A DNA stretch of 12,822 nucleotides from NCBI GenBank assembly GCA_007695205.1, contig REEF01000695.1, positions 1 through 12,822 on the forward strand. Reading direction: 5' to 3'. The stretch comes from Planctomycetaceae bacterium (GTDB lineage Bacteria > Planctomycetota > Planctomycetia > Pirellulales > Pirellulaceae). Of this stretch, positions 1 through 6,388 are shown piece after piece. The position numbers and the translations under genes were made by a program. Every line of letters begins with the position of its first letter. Within the stretch, counting starts at the first letter, position 1. The notes beneath the pieces were generated by a model. That model searched no databases, was not told the DNA's origin, and worked only from the letters and a program-made list of their open reading frames with translations.

Positions 1-35
1 GAAAATCAGGGGCGCGTTGCCCAGTGAGGGCATGG

Positions 36-108
36 GGGGTCGGGTGTCGTTTTCGCCCATCTATCAACCACATGTAACGCGGGTTAGCCGAAAACGACTC
101 CCGACCCC
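36..108. repeat. Palindromic repeat element, copy 1 (20-bp arms, 33-nt centre)
   Basis: The left arm at 36-55 and the right arm at 89-108 are reverse complements at 19 of 20 positions; the one mismatch is T45, where the second arm predicts A. The arms read GGGGTCGGG(T/A)GTCGTTTTCG and enclose 33 nt. The same arm sequence recurs at 3356-3425 with nearly the same spacing, so this is a dispersed element rather than a chance hairpin. It is intergenic, beyond the probable trpF terminator. It has no coding potential and no obvious target-site duplication. It could be a REP-like or MITE-like sequence, or a transcript-end hairpin; no function can be read from the sequence. Confidence 0.8.
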
Positions 109-123
109 TTCCGTGCATTCATC

Positions 124-146
124 AAAAAACACCTGGCCGGGTGCTT
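124..146 (-). terminator. Probable intrinsic terminator of trpF
   Basis: Read on the minus strand, AAGCACC pairs with GGTGTTT around a CGGCCA loop. This gives seven pairs including one G-U wobble, and the hairpin runs into six T residues. It lies about 100 nt past the trpF stop codon and points the right way. The stem is short, so the call is moderate. Confidence 0.5.
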
Positions 147-239
147 AGGACCGCCTTTCGTCGTGACATGATAGACCGCGACCAGCCGTTAAACAACTCC
201 CCCCACCATTTTGGAGTCGTCAACTCGGTGTTCGGTCCA

Positions 240-902
240 TCAATCGACCTCACGCCACGCGCTGCGCGCAGCATCCACAAAGGCCCGGACCAGTTCCGCG
301 TCCTTGCGACCGGGGTGGACCTCGACACCGCTGGCCGTGTCGACAGCCGCTGGCCTCGCAATACGGATCGCCGCACCGACGTTATCAGCTCGTAAGCCTC
401 CGGCCAGCACGATCGGGATGGGAGCCACTCGTTGTTGAAAGGCGGGCACGGCCGACCAATCCGCCGTCTTGCCCGTCCCGCCGTACTCGCGGGGATCGTA
501 GGCATCGATCAAAACGGCCTCGGGCACCGCAGCATGGGCTCGGCAGAATTCCAGGTATTCCAGCTCCTGTTGCCAGTCCCGTTCTGTTGGTCGAAAAGCT
601 CGCAGGACGCGACGAGGTGCCAATCTCGCGATGATTTCCGGCGATTCGTCGCCATGCAATTGCAACCAGTCCAATCGCAGATGGTCGGTCAGGTCGCACA
701 TCTGGCTGACGGAAGCGTTAACGAACAGCCCCACCCGAATGATTTCATTGGGCAGGCAGCGACAGATTTCTTCTGCTTGGCGCTCGGTGACATAACGTCG
801 ACTGGACGGATAGAAATTCAGGCCCAGGGCGTCGGCACCGGACCCGGCGACCATCATCGCATCCTGGACGCAAGTGACTCCACAGATCTTGATCCGGAAC
901 AT
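240..902 (-). CDS. trpF: Phosphoribosylanthranilate isomerase (TrpF)
   Basis: This cytoplasmic enzyme converts N-(5-phosphoribosyl)anthranilate to the carboxyphenylamino-deoxyribulose phosphate, the third step of tryptophan synthesis, by an Amadori rearrangement on a TIM barrel. The 220-residue product is normal length for a stand-alone TrpF. Family signatures appear in order: KICGVT with catalytic Cys7, GLNFYPSSRRYV (27-38), LQLHGDE (80-86), Asp133 in IDAYDPREYGGTGKTADW as the likely general acid, the phosphate-binding LAGGL (166-170), and VDTASGVE (187-194). Both catalytic residues are present, so it should be active. The ATG at 902 follows AAAGGTGG with a 6-nt spacer. No other trp gene is in the window, so it stands apart from any trp operon here. 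It is divergent from the small secreted-protein gene at 1001. Confidence 0.96.
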   Translation of the reverse strand: MFRIKICGVTCVQDAMMVAGSGADALGLNFYPSSRRYVTERQAEEICRCLPNEIIRVGLFVNASVSQMCDLTDHLRLDWLQLHGDESPEIIARLAPRRVLRAFRPTERDWQQELEYLEFCRAHAAVPEAVLIDAYDPREYGGTGKTADWSAVPAFQQRVAPIPIVLAGGLRADNVGAAIRIARPAAVDTASGVEVHPGRKDAELVRAFVDAARSAWREVD

Positions 903-1000
903 CTGGTTCCACCTTTGACGATTTGTTGGATTCTCGGGAATACAAGGCCGATGAAACCTTTGAGGATGTTACGACCCAGGTTGCGAAGGACACCCCAAAG

Positions 1001-1321
1001 ATGAAGCGATATTTTTTGATGACCGTTTTGGCGGTCCTGTTGCCCCTTCACGTCGGCTGCCTCCGCCATCAAGCCCGCCCCTCGCATTCGGGATGCGCGT
1101 GCCATGGTGGCGGCTTGGTTGGTCACGCGACTGGCGGCACCGCGGCTCATGGCATCGGCGGCAACGCGGCTCATGCGATCCAGGAAACCCAGGGCTGGCG
1201 ACATCATGCGCCACAGACGGGGCCAGCAGGTCCACCCGTTGGGACGTATGCGTACCCCTATTACACGGTGCGAGGACCACGCGATTTTTTGGCCAACGAT
1301 CCACCCAGTATCGGCCACTAG
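1001..1321 (+). CDS. Small secreted or lipoprotein-like protein with His octapeptide repeats
   Basis: The function is not known. The 106-residue product begins with MKRYF, a hydrophobic stretch (5-16) and LHVGC ending at Cys20, which looks like a lipoprotein signal although His at -3 is atypical. The mature part contains CAC (32-34), then three tandem octapeptides of pattern GGxxxHx(T/I) at 37-60, then a Pro/Gly stretch and a C-terminal block PYYTVRGPRDFLANDPPSIG (86-105). From memory, similar C-terminal blocks occur in small planctomycete proteins; this needs a search. The start at 1001 is preferred over an in-frame ATG at 923 because it puts the signal at the N-terminus and has AAGGA at 986-990. 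A loose TTGACG (915-920) with AATACA (939-944) could be its promoter. A strong terminator follows. Confidence 0.75.
   Translation: MKRYFLMTVLAVLLPLHVGCLRHQARPSHSGCACHGGGLVGHATGGTAAHGIGGNAAHAIQETQGWRHHAPQTGPAGPPVGTYAYPYYTVRGPRDFLANDPPSIGH
1109..1180 (+). repeat. Three tandem 24-nt repeats encoding GGxxxHxx octapeptides
   Basis: The units are 1109-1132, 1133-1156 and 1157-1180, all in frame with the small gene. Units two and three agree at 21 of 24 bases; unit one is more diverged but keeps GGCGGC and the His codon. They encode GGLVGHAT, GGTAAHGI and GGNAAHAI. The strong identity of the last two units suggests a fairly recent duplication. Confidence 0.8.
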
Positions 1322-1330
1322 ACCGCTCGC

Positions 1331-1363
1331 AACCCGAAGCTTGCCAAAGCTTCGGGTTTTTTT
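1331..1363 (+). terminator. Strong intrinsic terminator after the small secreted-protein gene
   Basis: AACCCGAAGCTT (1331-1342) pairs perfectly with AAGCTTCGGGTT (1347-1358) around a GCCA loop, giving a 12-bp stem followed by a T-rich run to 1363. It starts 10 nt after the stop codon. The minus-strand side has no T run, so it is not an obvious terminator for the convergent ketosynthase gene. No other minus-strand terminator is visible between 1364 and 1415. Confidence 0.92.
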
Positions 1364-1415
1364 ATTTCTTGCCTGGATCTGATCGTCGCCGCTGGCGATC
1401 GACCAAGGGGGCAAA

Positions 1416-2699
1416 TCAATCCCGATACCGACCGACGCAGACGGTAACGTTCTGGCCGCCGAAGCCGAAGCTGTTGTTCAACGCGACTTCGCATCGGGCA
1501 GGACGCGCCTCGTTCGGCACGTAGTCCAAATCACAGTTGGGATCGGGGTTTTCATAATTGATCGTGGGTGGCAAGACCTGATCGCGGATCGCCAGCAGAC
1601 AAACGATCAACTCGGTCACCCCCGCCGCAGCGATCAGGTGGCCCATCATGCTTTTGGTGCTGGAGACGGGAACCTGCATGGCTCGTGGCCCGAACAGAAC
1701 CCGGCATGCCACCGATTCGACCCGATCATTGACGGCCGTGCTGGTGCCATGAGCGTTGACATAATCGATGGCATCGGGAGTCAGGCCAGCGTCTTTGATG
1801 GCCATACTCATGCAACCGATCGCCCCGCGACCTTCGGGATGAATGTCGGTGATCCGGAAGGCATCGGCCGTGGAACCGTATCCAAGGATTTCACCATGAA
1901 TGGGTGCGCCCCTGCGTTTCGCATGTTCCAGTTCCTCCAGCACGATCATCGCGCCGCCCTCGCCCAGCACAAATCCGTCCCGCAAACGATCGAAAGGGCG
2001 CGAAGCCCGCTGGGGCTCGTCGTTTCGCGTTGACAACGCAGTCAGCAGGTTAAAGCCGGTGACGCCAAAAGGGTGGATCATGCTGTGGGTCCCGCCAGAG
2101 ATCATCGCATCGGCATCGCCGCGGCGGATGATCTCCGTCGCTTCGCCAATCGCCTGGCTGCTGGCCGCGCACGCGGTCAAGCAATTCACATTGGGACCCT
2201 GAGCGTTAAACATGGCAGCTACATGCCCGACCGGAACACTCGGTTCTTGCTCCAATTCGGCCATCGGTTGCAGCGTCTCCATGCCAGCGCGGATGAATCG
2301 CGTCAAATTCAGCCCGTCGGGTTCCAACGCGGCGGTCATCATACGACTGAAGGAGATGAAATCTTGATTCCCCTCCCCGGCGCCAAGGTAGACTCCCAAC
2401 CGTCGCGGGTCCAGTTTCGCATCCAGGATTCCCGAACCACCGACGGCTTGCTTTGCGGCACCGATGGCAAACTTGGTGTGCCTGCCTCGATCCGTCCAAC
2501 GCTCGGGATCGTCCACCACTTGGGAGAAATCCCAATCTTTGATTTCCGCCGCGATTTGGGTGGGAAAACTGCTGGCATCGAAGATCGTGGTGTAACCGAC
2601 CCCCGAACGTCCTTCTTTCAAACCATCCCACATCGTTTCGACATCGTGCCCCATCGGATTGATGACACCGACACCAGTGATAACCACACGTCGCCTCAT
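1416..2699 (-). CDS. FabF-like beta-ketoacyl-ACP synthase
   Basis: A 427-residue thiolase-fold condensing enzyme expected to join malonyl-ACP to an acyl chain in the cytoplasm. It opens with RRRVVITGVGVINPMG. The nucleophile is Cys177 in TACAASSQA, and the two catalytic histidines are His317 in NAHGTSTAVND and His354 in STKSMMGHL; Lys349 precedes the latter. The Gly-rich FGFGGQN lies at 411-417. All residues needed for decarboxylative condensation are present, so it is not a chain-length-factor-like dead partner. The start is ATG 2699: an in-frame GTG at 2711 would overlap the ribosome-binding site. It is the last gene of the minus cluster, 30 nt after the Tyr-variant hotdog gene. Company with two dehydratases and a dedicated ACP suggests a specialised chain rather than housekeeping FabF, but the sequence does not settle this. 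Confidence 0.92.
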   Translation of the reverse strand: MRRRVVITGVGVINPMGHDVETMWDGLKEGRSGVGYTTIFDASSFPTQIAAEIKDWDFSQVVDDPERWTDRGRHTKFAIGAAKQAVGGSGILDAKLDPRRLGVYLGAGEGNQDFISFSRMMTAALEPDGLNLTRFIRAGMETLQPMAELEQEPSVPVGHVAAMFNAQGPNVNCLTACAASSQAIGEATEIIRRGDADAMISGGTHSMIHPFGVTGFNLLTALSTRNDEPQRASRPFDRLRDGFVLGEGGAMIVLEELEHAKRRGAPIHGEILGYGSTADAFRITDIHPEGRGAIGCMSMAIKDAGLTPDAIDYVNAHGTSTAVNDRVESVACRVLFGPRAMQVPVSSTKSMMGHLIAAAGVTELIVCLLAIRDQVLPPTINYENPDPNCDLDYVPNEARPARCEVALNNSFGFGGQNVTVCVGRYRD

Positions 2700-2708
2700 C
2701 GGCCATTT

Positions 2709-2715
2709 CACCTTT
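2709..2715 (-). promoter_or_regulatory. Ribosome-binding site that fixes the ketosynthase start
   Basis: AAAGGTG lies 9 nt upstream of ATG 2699 on the minus strand. The alternative in-frame GTG (2711-2709) is part of this motif and would have no usable spacing, so the ATG is chosen. Confidence 0.65.
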
Positions 2716-2729
2716 CATCTCGCACGGGG

Positions 2730-3293
2730 TCACGGGGATTGCTTCGCACAACGTTGCCGCTCGGTATCCAACCACCGTCTCTCGGCATCCAGCATGTGCT
2801 CAGGCACTTCGATGGGACGGCCATCCGACCGAATCCCCACTTCGAATAAACGGTACGATCGTAAGATACCCAAATACTCGGCCGGATCATATAACTGGAT
2901 GCCTGCAAAACGTTCATCCAAGTGGGCAAACACAACGTCGGCTTCCGCCATCAGTAGGCCATCCAGGTGAGCTGTCGAATGAACCAAAGCGCCTCGCGGT
3001 TGAAAGGCCTGGATCTCGCTGGTGTAAATCAGTTGATCCCCGGGCGTCGCATAGTCGTGAAAGAGAATCTTGCCTACTTTGGCGAGAACAACTCGGTGCA
3101 AAAATCCTCCATTTTCAGCCACAAGCAAACCACCTGTATGAGCCATCCCCTCGAGGATCAGTGATCCGGGCATGATAGGCATGGATAAGGCGTAATCAGG
3201 AATTTGCTCTTCCGCGTAGCTCACGTTCTTGACTGCCACGGCACGACGTCCGCTCTCGAATTCCAAGAATCGATCGATCCAGAACCAGCGCAT
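2730..3293 (-). CDS. FabA/FabZ-like hotdog protein with Tyr at the catalytic His position
   Basis: A 187-residue hotdog-fold protein of the 3-hydroxyacyl-ACP dehydratase family. Its first 50 residues align without gaps to the other hotdog protein in this cluster (MRWFWIDRF against MRFTLIDQI, then MPIMPGSLILEGM against FPVMPGVLMLEAM). In that alignment Glu48 is kept, but the catalytic His of the usual DHFP motif is Tyr34 in DYALSMP. The C-terminal extension (about 135-187) is charged and longer than in FabZ. The start at 3293 is chosen because of this alignment. An in-frame ATG at 3350 would add 19 residues and abut a palindromic repeat without a clear ribosome-binding site. Possible roles are a dehydratase with altered chemistry, an isomerase, a thioesterase-like enzyme, or an inactive partner of the intact paralogue. 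It is 218 nt from the ACP gene. Confidence 0.85.
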   Translation of the reverse strand: MRWFWIDRFLEFESGRRAVAVKNVSYAEEQIPDYALSMPIMPGSLILEGMAHTGGLLVAENGGFLHRVVLAKVGKILFHDYATPGDQLIYTSEIQAFQPRGALVHSTAHLDGLLMAEADVVFAHLDERFAGIQLYDPAEYLGILRSYRLFEVGIRSDGRPIEVPEHMLDAERRWLDTERQRCAKQSP

Positions 3294-3355
3294 GGCGGGC
3301 ACATCCAAACCGGAATGAACAGTTATCTGACCGTAGGGAACGGACGACACGAAGC

Positions 3356-3425
3356 AGGTCGGGAGTCGTTTTCAGGCAACGAAGCACCAGCCGGAGACTT
3401 CTTGTCCGAAAACGACTCCCGACCT
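3356..3425. repeat. Palindromic repeat element, copy 2 (18-bp perfect arms, 34-nt centre)
   Basis: AGGTCGGGAGTCGTTTTC (3356-3373) and its exact reverse complement (3408-3425) enclose 34 nt. The arm shares GGTCGGG(A/T)GTCGTTTTC with copy 1 at 36-108, while the centres are unrelated by eye. It lies inside the minus cluster, between the ACP stop (3512) and the start of the Tyr-variant hotdog gene (3293). If transcribed it would form a long stem-loop in the linking RNA. A G-rich stretch on the minus strand (3426-3438, C-runs on plus) abuts it. Confidence 0.85.
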
Positions 3426-3511
3426 CCCCCAAAACCCCAAACGGATTTTCTTGACGTTCCTAAGTCGACCGCACCGTCCGATCAGTCCTTACAATCTGCG
3501 AGGCAACGTGA

Positions 3512-3901
3512 TTAGCTGGCACCGACTTTGCTGACCACATAACGGCACAGGTCGTCGACCGTCAACATGTTTCCAAATTCCTGGACCGCCGGGTTTTCCT
3601 TGAACTTCGACAGATCCGCAAACGGCATGCGTTTCTCCAGTTCTACCAGACCTGCTTCGGTGACCTTTCCGTCTTGAACGTATTCGGCGCTGGTCAACAC
3701 ATCATCGGGAAACAGTTCGGCCCGTGGTATTTCGATTCCGAATGCTTTTTCCAGTCGAAACACGATGTCCAAAAAGTCGATGGATTCGGCTCCCAAGTCC
3801 CCCACCATTGTGGACTCGGGAGTCACCTCGTCGTCGTCGACTCCTAAGGCGTCGACCAGCGCGGTTCGGACTTTTTCGAAAACTTCATCATGGGTTGGCA
3901 T
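3512..3901 (-). CDS. Long acyl carrier protein
   Basis: A 129-residue acyl carrier protein that would carry the growing chain on a phosphopantetheine arm. The attachment site is Ser40 in LGAESIDFLD; the usual DSL is ESI here. The following helix FRLEKAFGIEIPRAELF (48-64) is classic ACP helix II and beyond. Ordinary ACPs have about 78 residues. This one has roughly 45 extra residues (about 66-112, rich in charged residues, including LVELEKRMP) before the last helix TVDDLCRYV (114-122). From memory, long ACPs of this kind are common in planctomycetes. The start is ATG 3901 rather than the preceding TTG, because GGAG at 3909-3912 then has a 7-nt spacer. It lies 30 nt after the intact hotdog dehydratase gene and is likely its carrier. 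Confidence 0.92.
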   Translation of the reverse strand: MPTHDEVFEKVRTALVDALGVDDDEVTPESTMVGDLGAESIDFLDIVFRLEKAFGIEIPRAELFPDDVLTSAEYVQDGKVTEAGLVELEKRMPFADLSKFKENPAVQEFGNMLTVDDLCRYVVSKVGAS

Positions 3902-3908
3902 CAATCAA

Positions 3909-3912
3909 CTCC
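3909..3912 (-). promoter_or_regulatory. Ribosome-binding site that fixes the ACP start
   Basis: GGAG on the minus strand is 7 nt before ATG 3901. The in-frame TTG at 3904-3902 would leave only 4 nt, so ATG is preferred. Confidence 0.55.
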
Positions 3913-3931
3913 GTCTCAATAAGGTACAAAA

Positions 3932-4438
3932 CTACCACTCCTGAGGCATTTCTCGTTCTCGGGCGTGGTTTGTGCATTGCAGCATTTCCAAATGCTGCCG
4001 CATTTTCAACCGAGCATACTCGTCTCGGGCCGCTCGCCCTGGCAGCCGATCACTGACGTTGAATCGCTCCAGCACCAGTTTCCCGCTGATCGCTTTTCGC
4101 TGGCCGACCATTCCCCATGCCTTTACGATGGCCAACGAATCTTGCATCTTGACCAAATCGCAATGGACCTCCAGTCTTTCACCGGGTTCCATGAAATCGG
4201 TATACTTGACGTTTCTGGCTTCCTTCAGCAGGATGGTCGAGTGCTGAAAATTCTCTGTTGCAGAAACCAGCAGTGCGCTGGCCTGATACATGGCTTCGAG
4301 CATCAGGACCCCCGGCATGACCGGAAAACAAGGAAAATGATCTTGCAAATACTCCTCCGTCGGAGACAAAAATTTTACGACCGAGATACTGCGGCCCGGT
4401 TTAAGATCGGAGATTTGGTCGATCAAGGTGAACCGCAT
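3932..4438 (-). CDS. FabZ-like 3-hydroxyacyl-ACP dehydratase, active site intact
   Basis: A 168-residue hotdog enzyme expected to dehydrate 3-hydroxyacyl-ACP to trans-2-enoyl-ACP in the cytoplasm. His34 in LQDHFPCFPVMPG and Glu48 in VLMLEAMYQ match the FabZ catalytic pair, at the usual 14-residue spacing. It is slightly longer than a typical FabZ (about 150) because of a charged tail after about 140. It is the first gene of the minus cluster, starts at ATG 4438 behind AGAAGG, and has a plausible promoter upstream. The ACP gene follows after 30 nt. It is more likely a specialised dehydratase serving the neighbouring ACP than the housekeeping FabZ, since planctomycetes normally carry the latter elsewhere; that is inference. 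Confidence 0.9.
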   Translation of the reverse strand: MRFTLIDQISDLKPGRSISVVKFLSPTEEYLQDHFPCFPVMPGVLMLEAMYQASALLVSATENFQHSTILLKEARNVKYTDFMEPGERLEVHCDLVKMQDSLAIVKAWGMVGQRKAISGKLVLERFNVSDRLPGRAARDEYARLKMRQHLEMLQCTNHAREREMPQEW

Positions 4439-4504
4439 GGCCCTTCTCGTTATATTCGGGCGCGTAACGTACCGAATTCTTTCGTGGTCGGCAGAAAGCC
4501 GGTT

Positions 4505-4533
4505 AGTATACTTAGCGCAATCCCCCTACACAA
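4505..4533 (-). promoter_or_regulatory. Possible sigma-70-type promoter of the minus fatty-acid cluster
   Basis: On the minus strand TTGTGT (4533-4528) is followed after 17 nt by TATACT (4510-4505), placing transcription start about 60 nt before the dehydratase ATG. The -10 lies in the palindrome AGTATACT (4505-4512), so a TATACT also reads toward ptsI (4507-4512), though no good plus-strand -35 is visible. Planctomycete promoter consensus is not well established, so this is tentative. Confidence 0.35.
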
Positions 4534-4599
4534 CTCAGATTTCACATGTCAAGCCGCAAATGTTTCAAGGTGTGAGCTTGACAGTTAGGATGGTGGTCC

Positions 4600-6366
4600 A
4601 TGCGAAAGGGAGTCGCCGTATCCCCCGGAATTGCTGTTGGGACAGCGTACTGTGCCAATAAATTGTTCCTGCCGCCCGCTGCGCCATCAGCGGGCGAGGT
4701 CGATATCCAGGCAGAATTATCGCGGTATGAAGCCGCGCGGTGGCGAGCCGAAGAGGATCTGCTTGTCATCCAGAAAAAGGCCGAACAACAGTTGAGCCGA
4801 AGCGATGCGTCGATCTTCGACGTCCATCGGTCGATTCTCAGCGACAGTTCGCTGGTCGATCGCGTCCAAGAGGGGATCATCCAAAACAAGTTAACGGCTC
4901 AGGGGGCTCTGCACCACGCTTTAGAGCTGTACAGCGAGGCGTTCTCGAAGTTCCATGACAGTTACTTGCGGGAACGATTGACCGATATCCGAGACGTGCT
5001 GCAGCGTGTCGAGCAGCATTTACAAAATGATTCGGTCGAGCCAGACGCCCCGCTTCTAGCGAACCCCGTGATCCTGGTGGTGGATGAGCTTCTGCCTTCG
5101 CAGGTGGTGGGGATCGACGCGTTGAAGATCCGTGGGATCGTGACCCGGTGCGGTTCGCAAACCAGTCATGCGGCGATCGTGGCTCGCGGCCTGGGCATCC
5201 CCGCCGTTTCTGGGATCGAGGATATTCTGGAGATCGTCAAGACCGGCGACCATCTGGTGGTCGATGGCCGCGAGGGCTTGGTGATCATCGATCCCGACGC
5301 CGAGGCGCAGGCTGCCTACTTGAAATTGGAGCGGGAATTTTTTGATTTTAAGGATCATTTGGTCGAAAACCGAGACCTTCCGGCCAAGACGGGGGACGGT
5401 GCGGTCGTCGAGTTGCTGGCGAATGTGAACAGCGTTTCAGACGCCCGAGCGGCCGGCGCGATGGGGGCAACCGGTGTCGGGTTGTTTCGTACCGAGTATC
5501 TGTACTTGACCCATCCCACCGTGCCTAGTGAAGAAGAGCAGGTTCAGTTGTACGTCGACGTGATCAAAGCGGCTCCTGCCCATCGCGTGACGATCCGCAG
5601 CATCGACTTGGGCGGTGATAAGACCCTGCCGTTTTTGGGCCGGATGCATCGCGAAGCCAACCCGTTCATGGGCTGGCGAAGTATCCGATTATGTTTCGAA
5701 CACCCCGACTTCCTGCTACCTCAACTACGAGCGGTCATGCGAGCGGCCGCCATCGGCCAGGATTTGGGCGGCGATGTGCGACTGATGTTCCCGATGATCA
5801 CCACCTTGGAGGAGATCATCGAAGTGAAACGCGTGGTGCGGGACGCCCAGCAGCAGTTAGACGCGGAACAAAAGCCGTACGCTCGGGTACCGTTGGGGAT
5901 GATGCTGGAAGTGCCCGCTGCAGCGATCTCCATCGACCTGATGCTGGACGAAGTGGATTTCGTGTCGATCGGTTCGAACGACCTGGTGCAGTACTTGATG
6001 GCTGCCGATCGAGACAATCCCAAGGTGGCCCATCTATGCCAGCCGTTGGCCCCGCCGGTCCTTCACATCTTGAATAAGGTGATCCGAGCCTGCTTGGACG
6101 CCCGCAAACCGGTGACCTTGTGTGGCGAGATGGCCGGGCACACCATGTCCTATGCCGTCTTGTTGGGGATGGGATTGCGGAGTTTCAGCATGAGCCCGGT
6201 GTTGATTCCGTACATCAAAGAATTCGCTCGGTATCTGTCGACCGAGACCGCTGAATCGATCGTCCAACATGTACTGAAGCTCCGCACGACCAGCGAAATA
6301 CGGCGGTATCTGGCGGAGGAACTAGATAAACTGGTGCCCGATTTTGAACGCTTCAAGATCTCTTGA
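4600..6366 (+). CDS. ptsI: PTS enzyme I (phosphoenolpyruvate-protein phosphotransferase)
   Basis: Enzyme I takes phosphate from phosphoenolpyruvate onto a histidine and passes it to HPr. The 588-residue length is normal and there is no N-terminal GAF domain, so it is PtsI rather than nitrogen-type PtsP. The N-terminal helical HPr-binding region is about 30-140. The phosphohistidine is His190 in CGSQTSHAAIVARG. The PEP-binding barrel has GVGLFRTEYLY (292-302), FPMI (397-400), MMLEVPA (434-440), SIGSNDLVQY (456-465) and CGEMAG (508-513) with Cys508. All key residues are present. The start at 4600 has AGGA at 4587-4590. No HPr or EII gene is in the window. It leads a probable operon with the protease (22 nt on) and the potassium channel, which points to a regulatory rather than sugar-uptake role; this is inference. 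Confidence 0.96.
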   Translation: MRKGVAVSPGIAVGTAYCANKLFLPPAAPSAGEVDIQAELSRYEAARWRAEEDLLVIQKKAEQQLSRSDASIFDVHRSILSDSSLVDRVQEGIIQNKLTAQGALHHALELYSEAFSKFHDSYLRERLTDIRDVLQRVEQHLQNDSVEPDAPLLANPVILVVDELLPSQVVGIDALKIRGIVTRCGSQTSHAAIVARGLGIPAVSGIEDILEIVKTGDHLVVDGREGLVIIDPDAEAQAAYLKLEREFFDFKDHLVENRDLPAKTGDGAVVELLANVNSVSDARAAGAMGATGVGLFRTEYLYLTHPTVPSEEEQVQLYVDVIKAAPAHRVTIRSIDLGGDKTLPFLGRMHREANPFMGWRSIRLCFEHPDFLLPQLRAVMRAAAIGQDLGGDVRLMFPMITTLEEIIEVKRVVRDAQQQLDAEQKPYARVPLGMMLEVPAAAISIDLMLDEVDFVSIGSNDLVQYLMAADRDNPKVAHLCQPLAPPVLHILNKVIRACLDARKPVTLCGEMAGHTMSYAVLLGMGLRSFSMSPVLIPYIKEFARYLSTETAESIVQHVLKLRTTSEIRRYLAEELDKLVPDFERFKIS

Positions 6367-6374
6367 ATGCCCTT

Positions 6375-6379
6375 AAGGA
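6375..6379 (+). promoter_or_regulatory. Ribosome-binding site that fixes the protease start
   Basis: AAGGA directly abuts an in-frame ATG at 6380, leaving no spacer, but sits 9 nt before the next in-frame ATG at 6389. The latter is therefore the better start. Confidence 0.6.
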
Positions 6380-6388
6380 ATGCGGTTC

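Noticed and set aside
18..32. Small hairpin TGCCC-AGTGA-GGGCA
   Set aside because: The five-pair stem has no T run, no repeat partner and no nearby gene end in the window; chance is likely.
432..1004. Plus-strand open frame of 190 codons
   Set aside because: It is antisense to trpF, which has every family motif, and has no recognisable features.
854..1414. Minus-strand open frame of 186 codons across the small secreted-protein gene
   Set aside because: It runs through the strong terminator and the trpF start, has low-complexity Arg/Met-rich sequence, and the plus-strand gene has a signal peptide, ribosome-binding site and terminator.
2073..2849. Plus-strand open frame of 258 codons
   Set aside because: It is antisense to the ketosynthase, whose catalytic motifs are intact, and spans into the next gene without a domain of its own.
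2699..3350. Upstream starts GTG 2711 (ketosynthase) and ATG 3350 (variant hotdog protein)
   Set aside because: GTG 2711 lies in the ribosome-binding site. ATG 3350 lacks one and adds residues not matched in the paralogue, which aligns from the first Met of the shorter form.
4578..4583. Perfect TTGACA box before ptsI
   Set aside because: It is only 16 nt from the start codon, so a matching -10 would fall inside the gene; it is not a usable promoter for ptsI.
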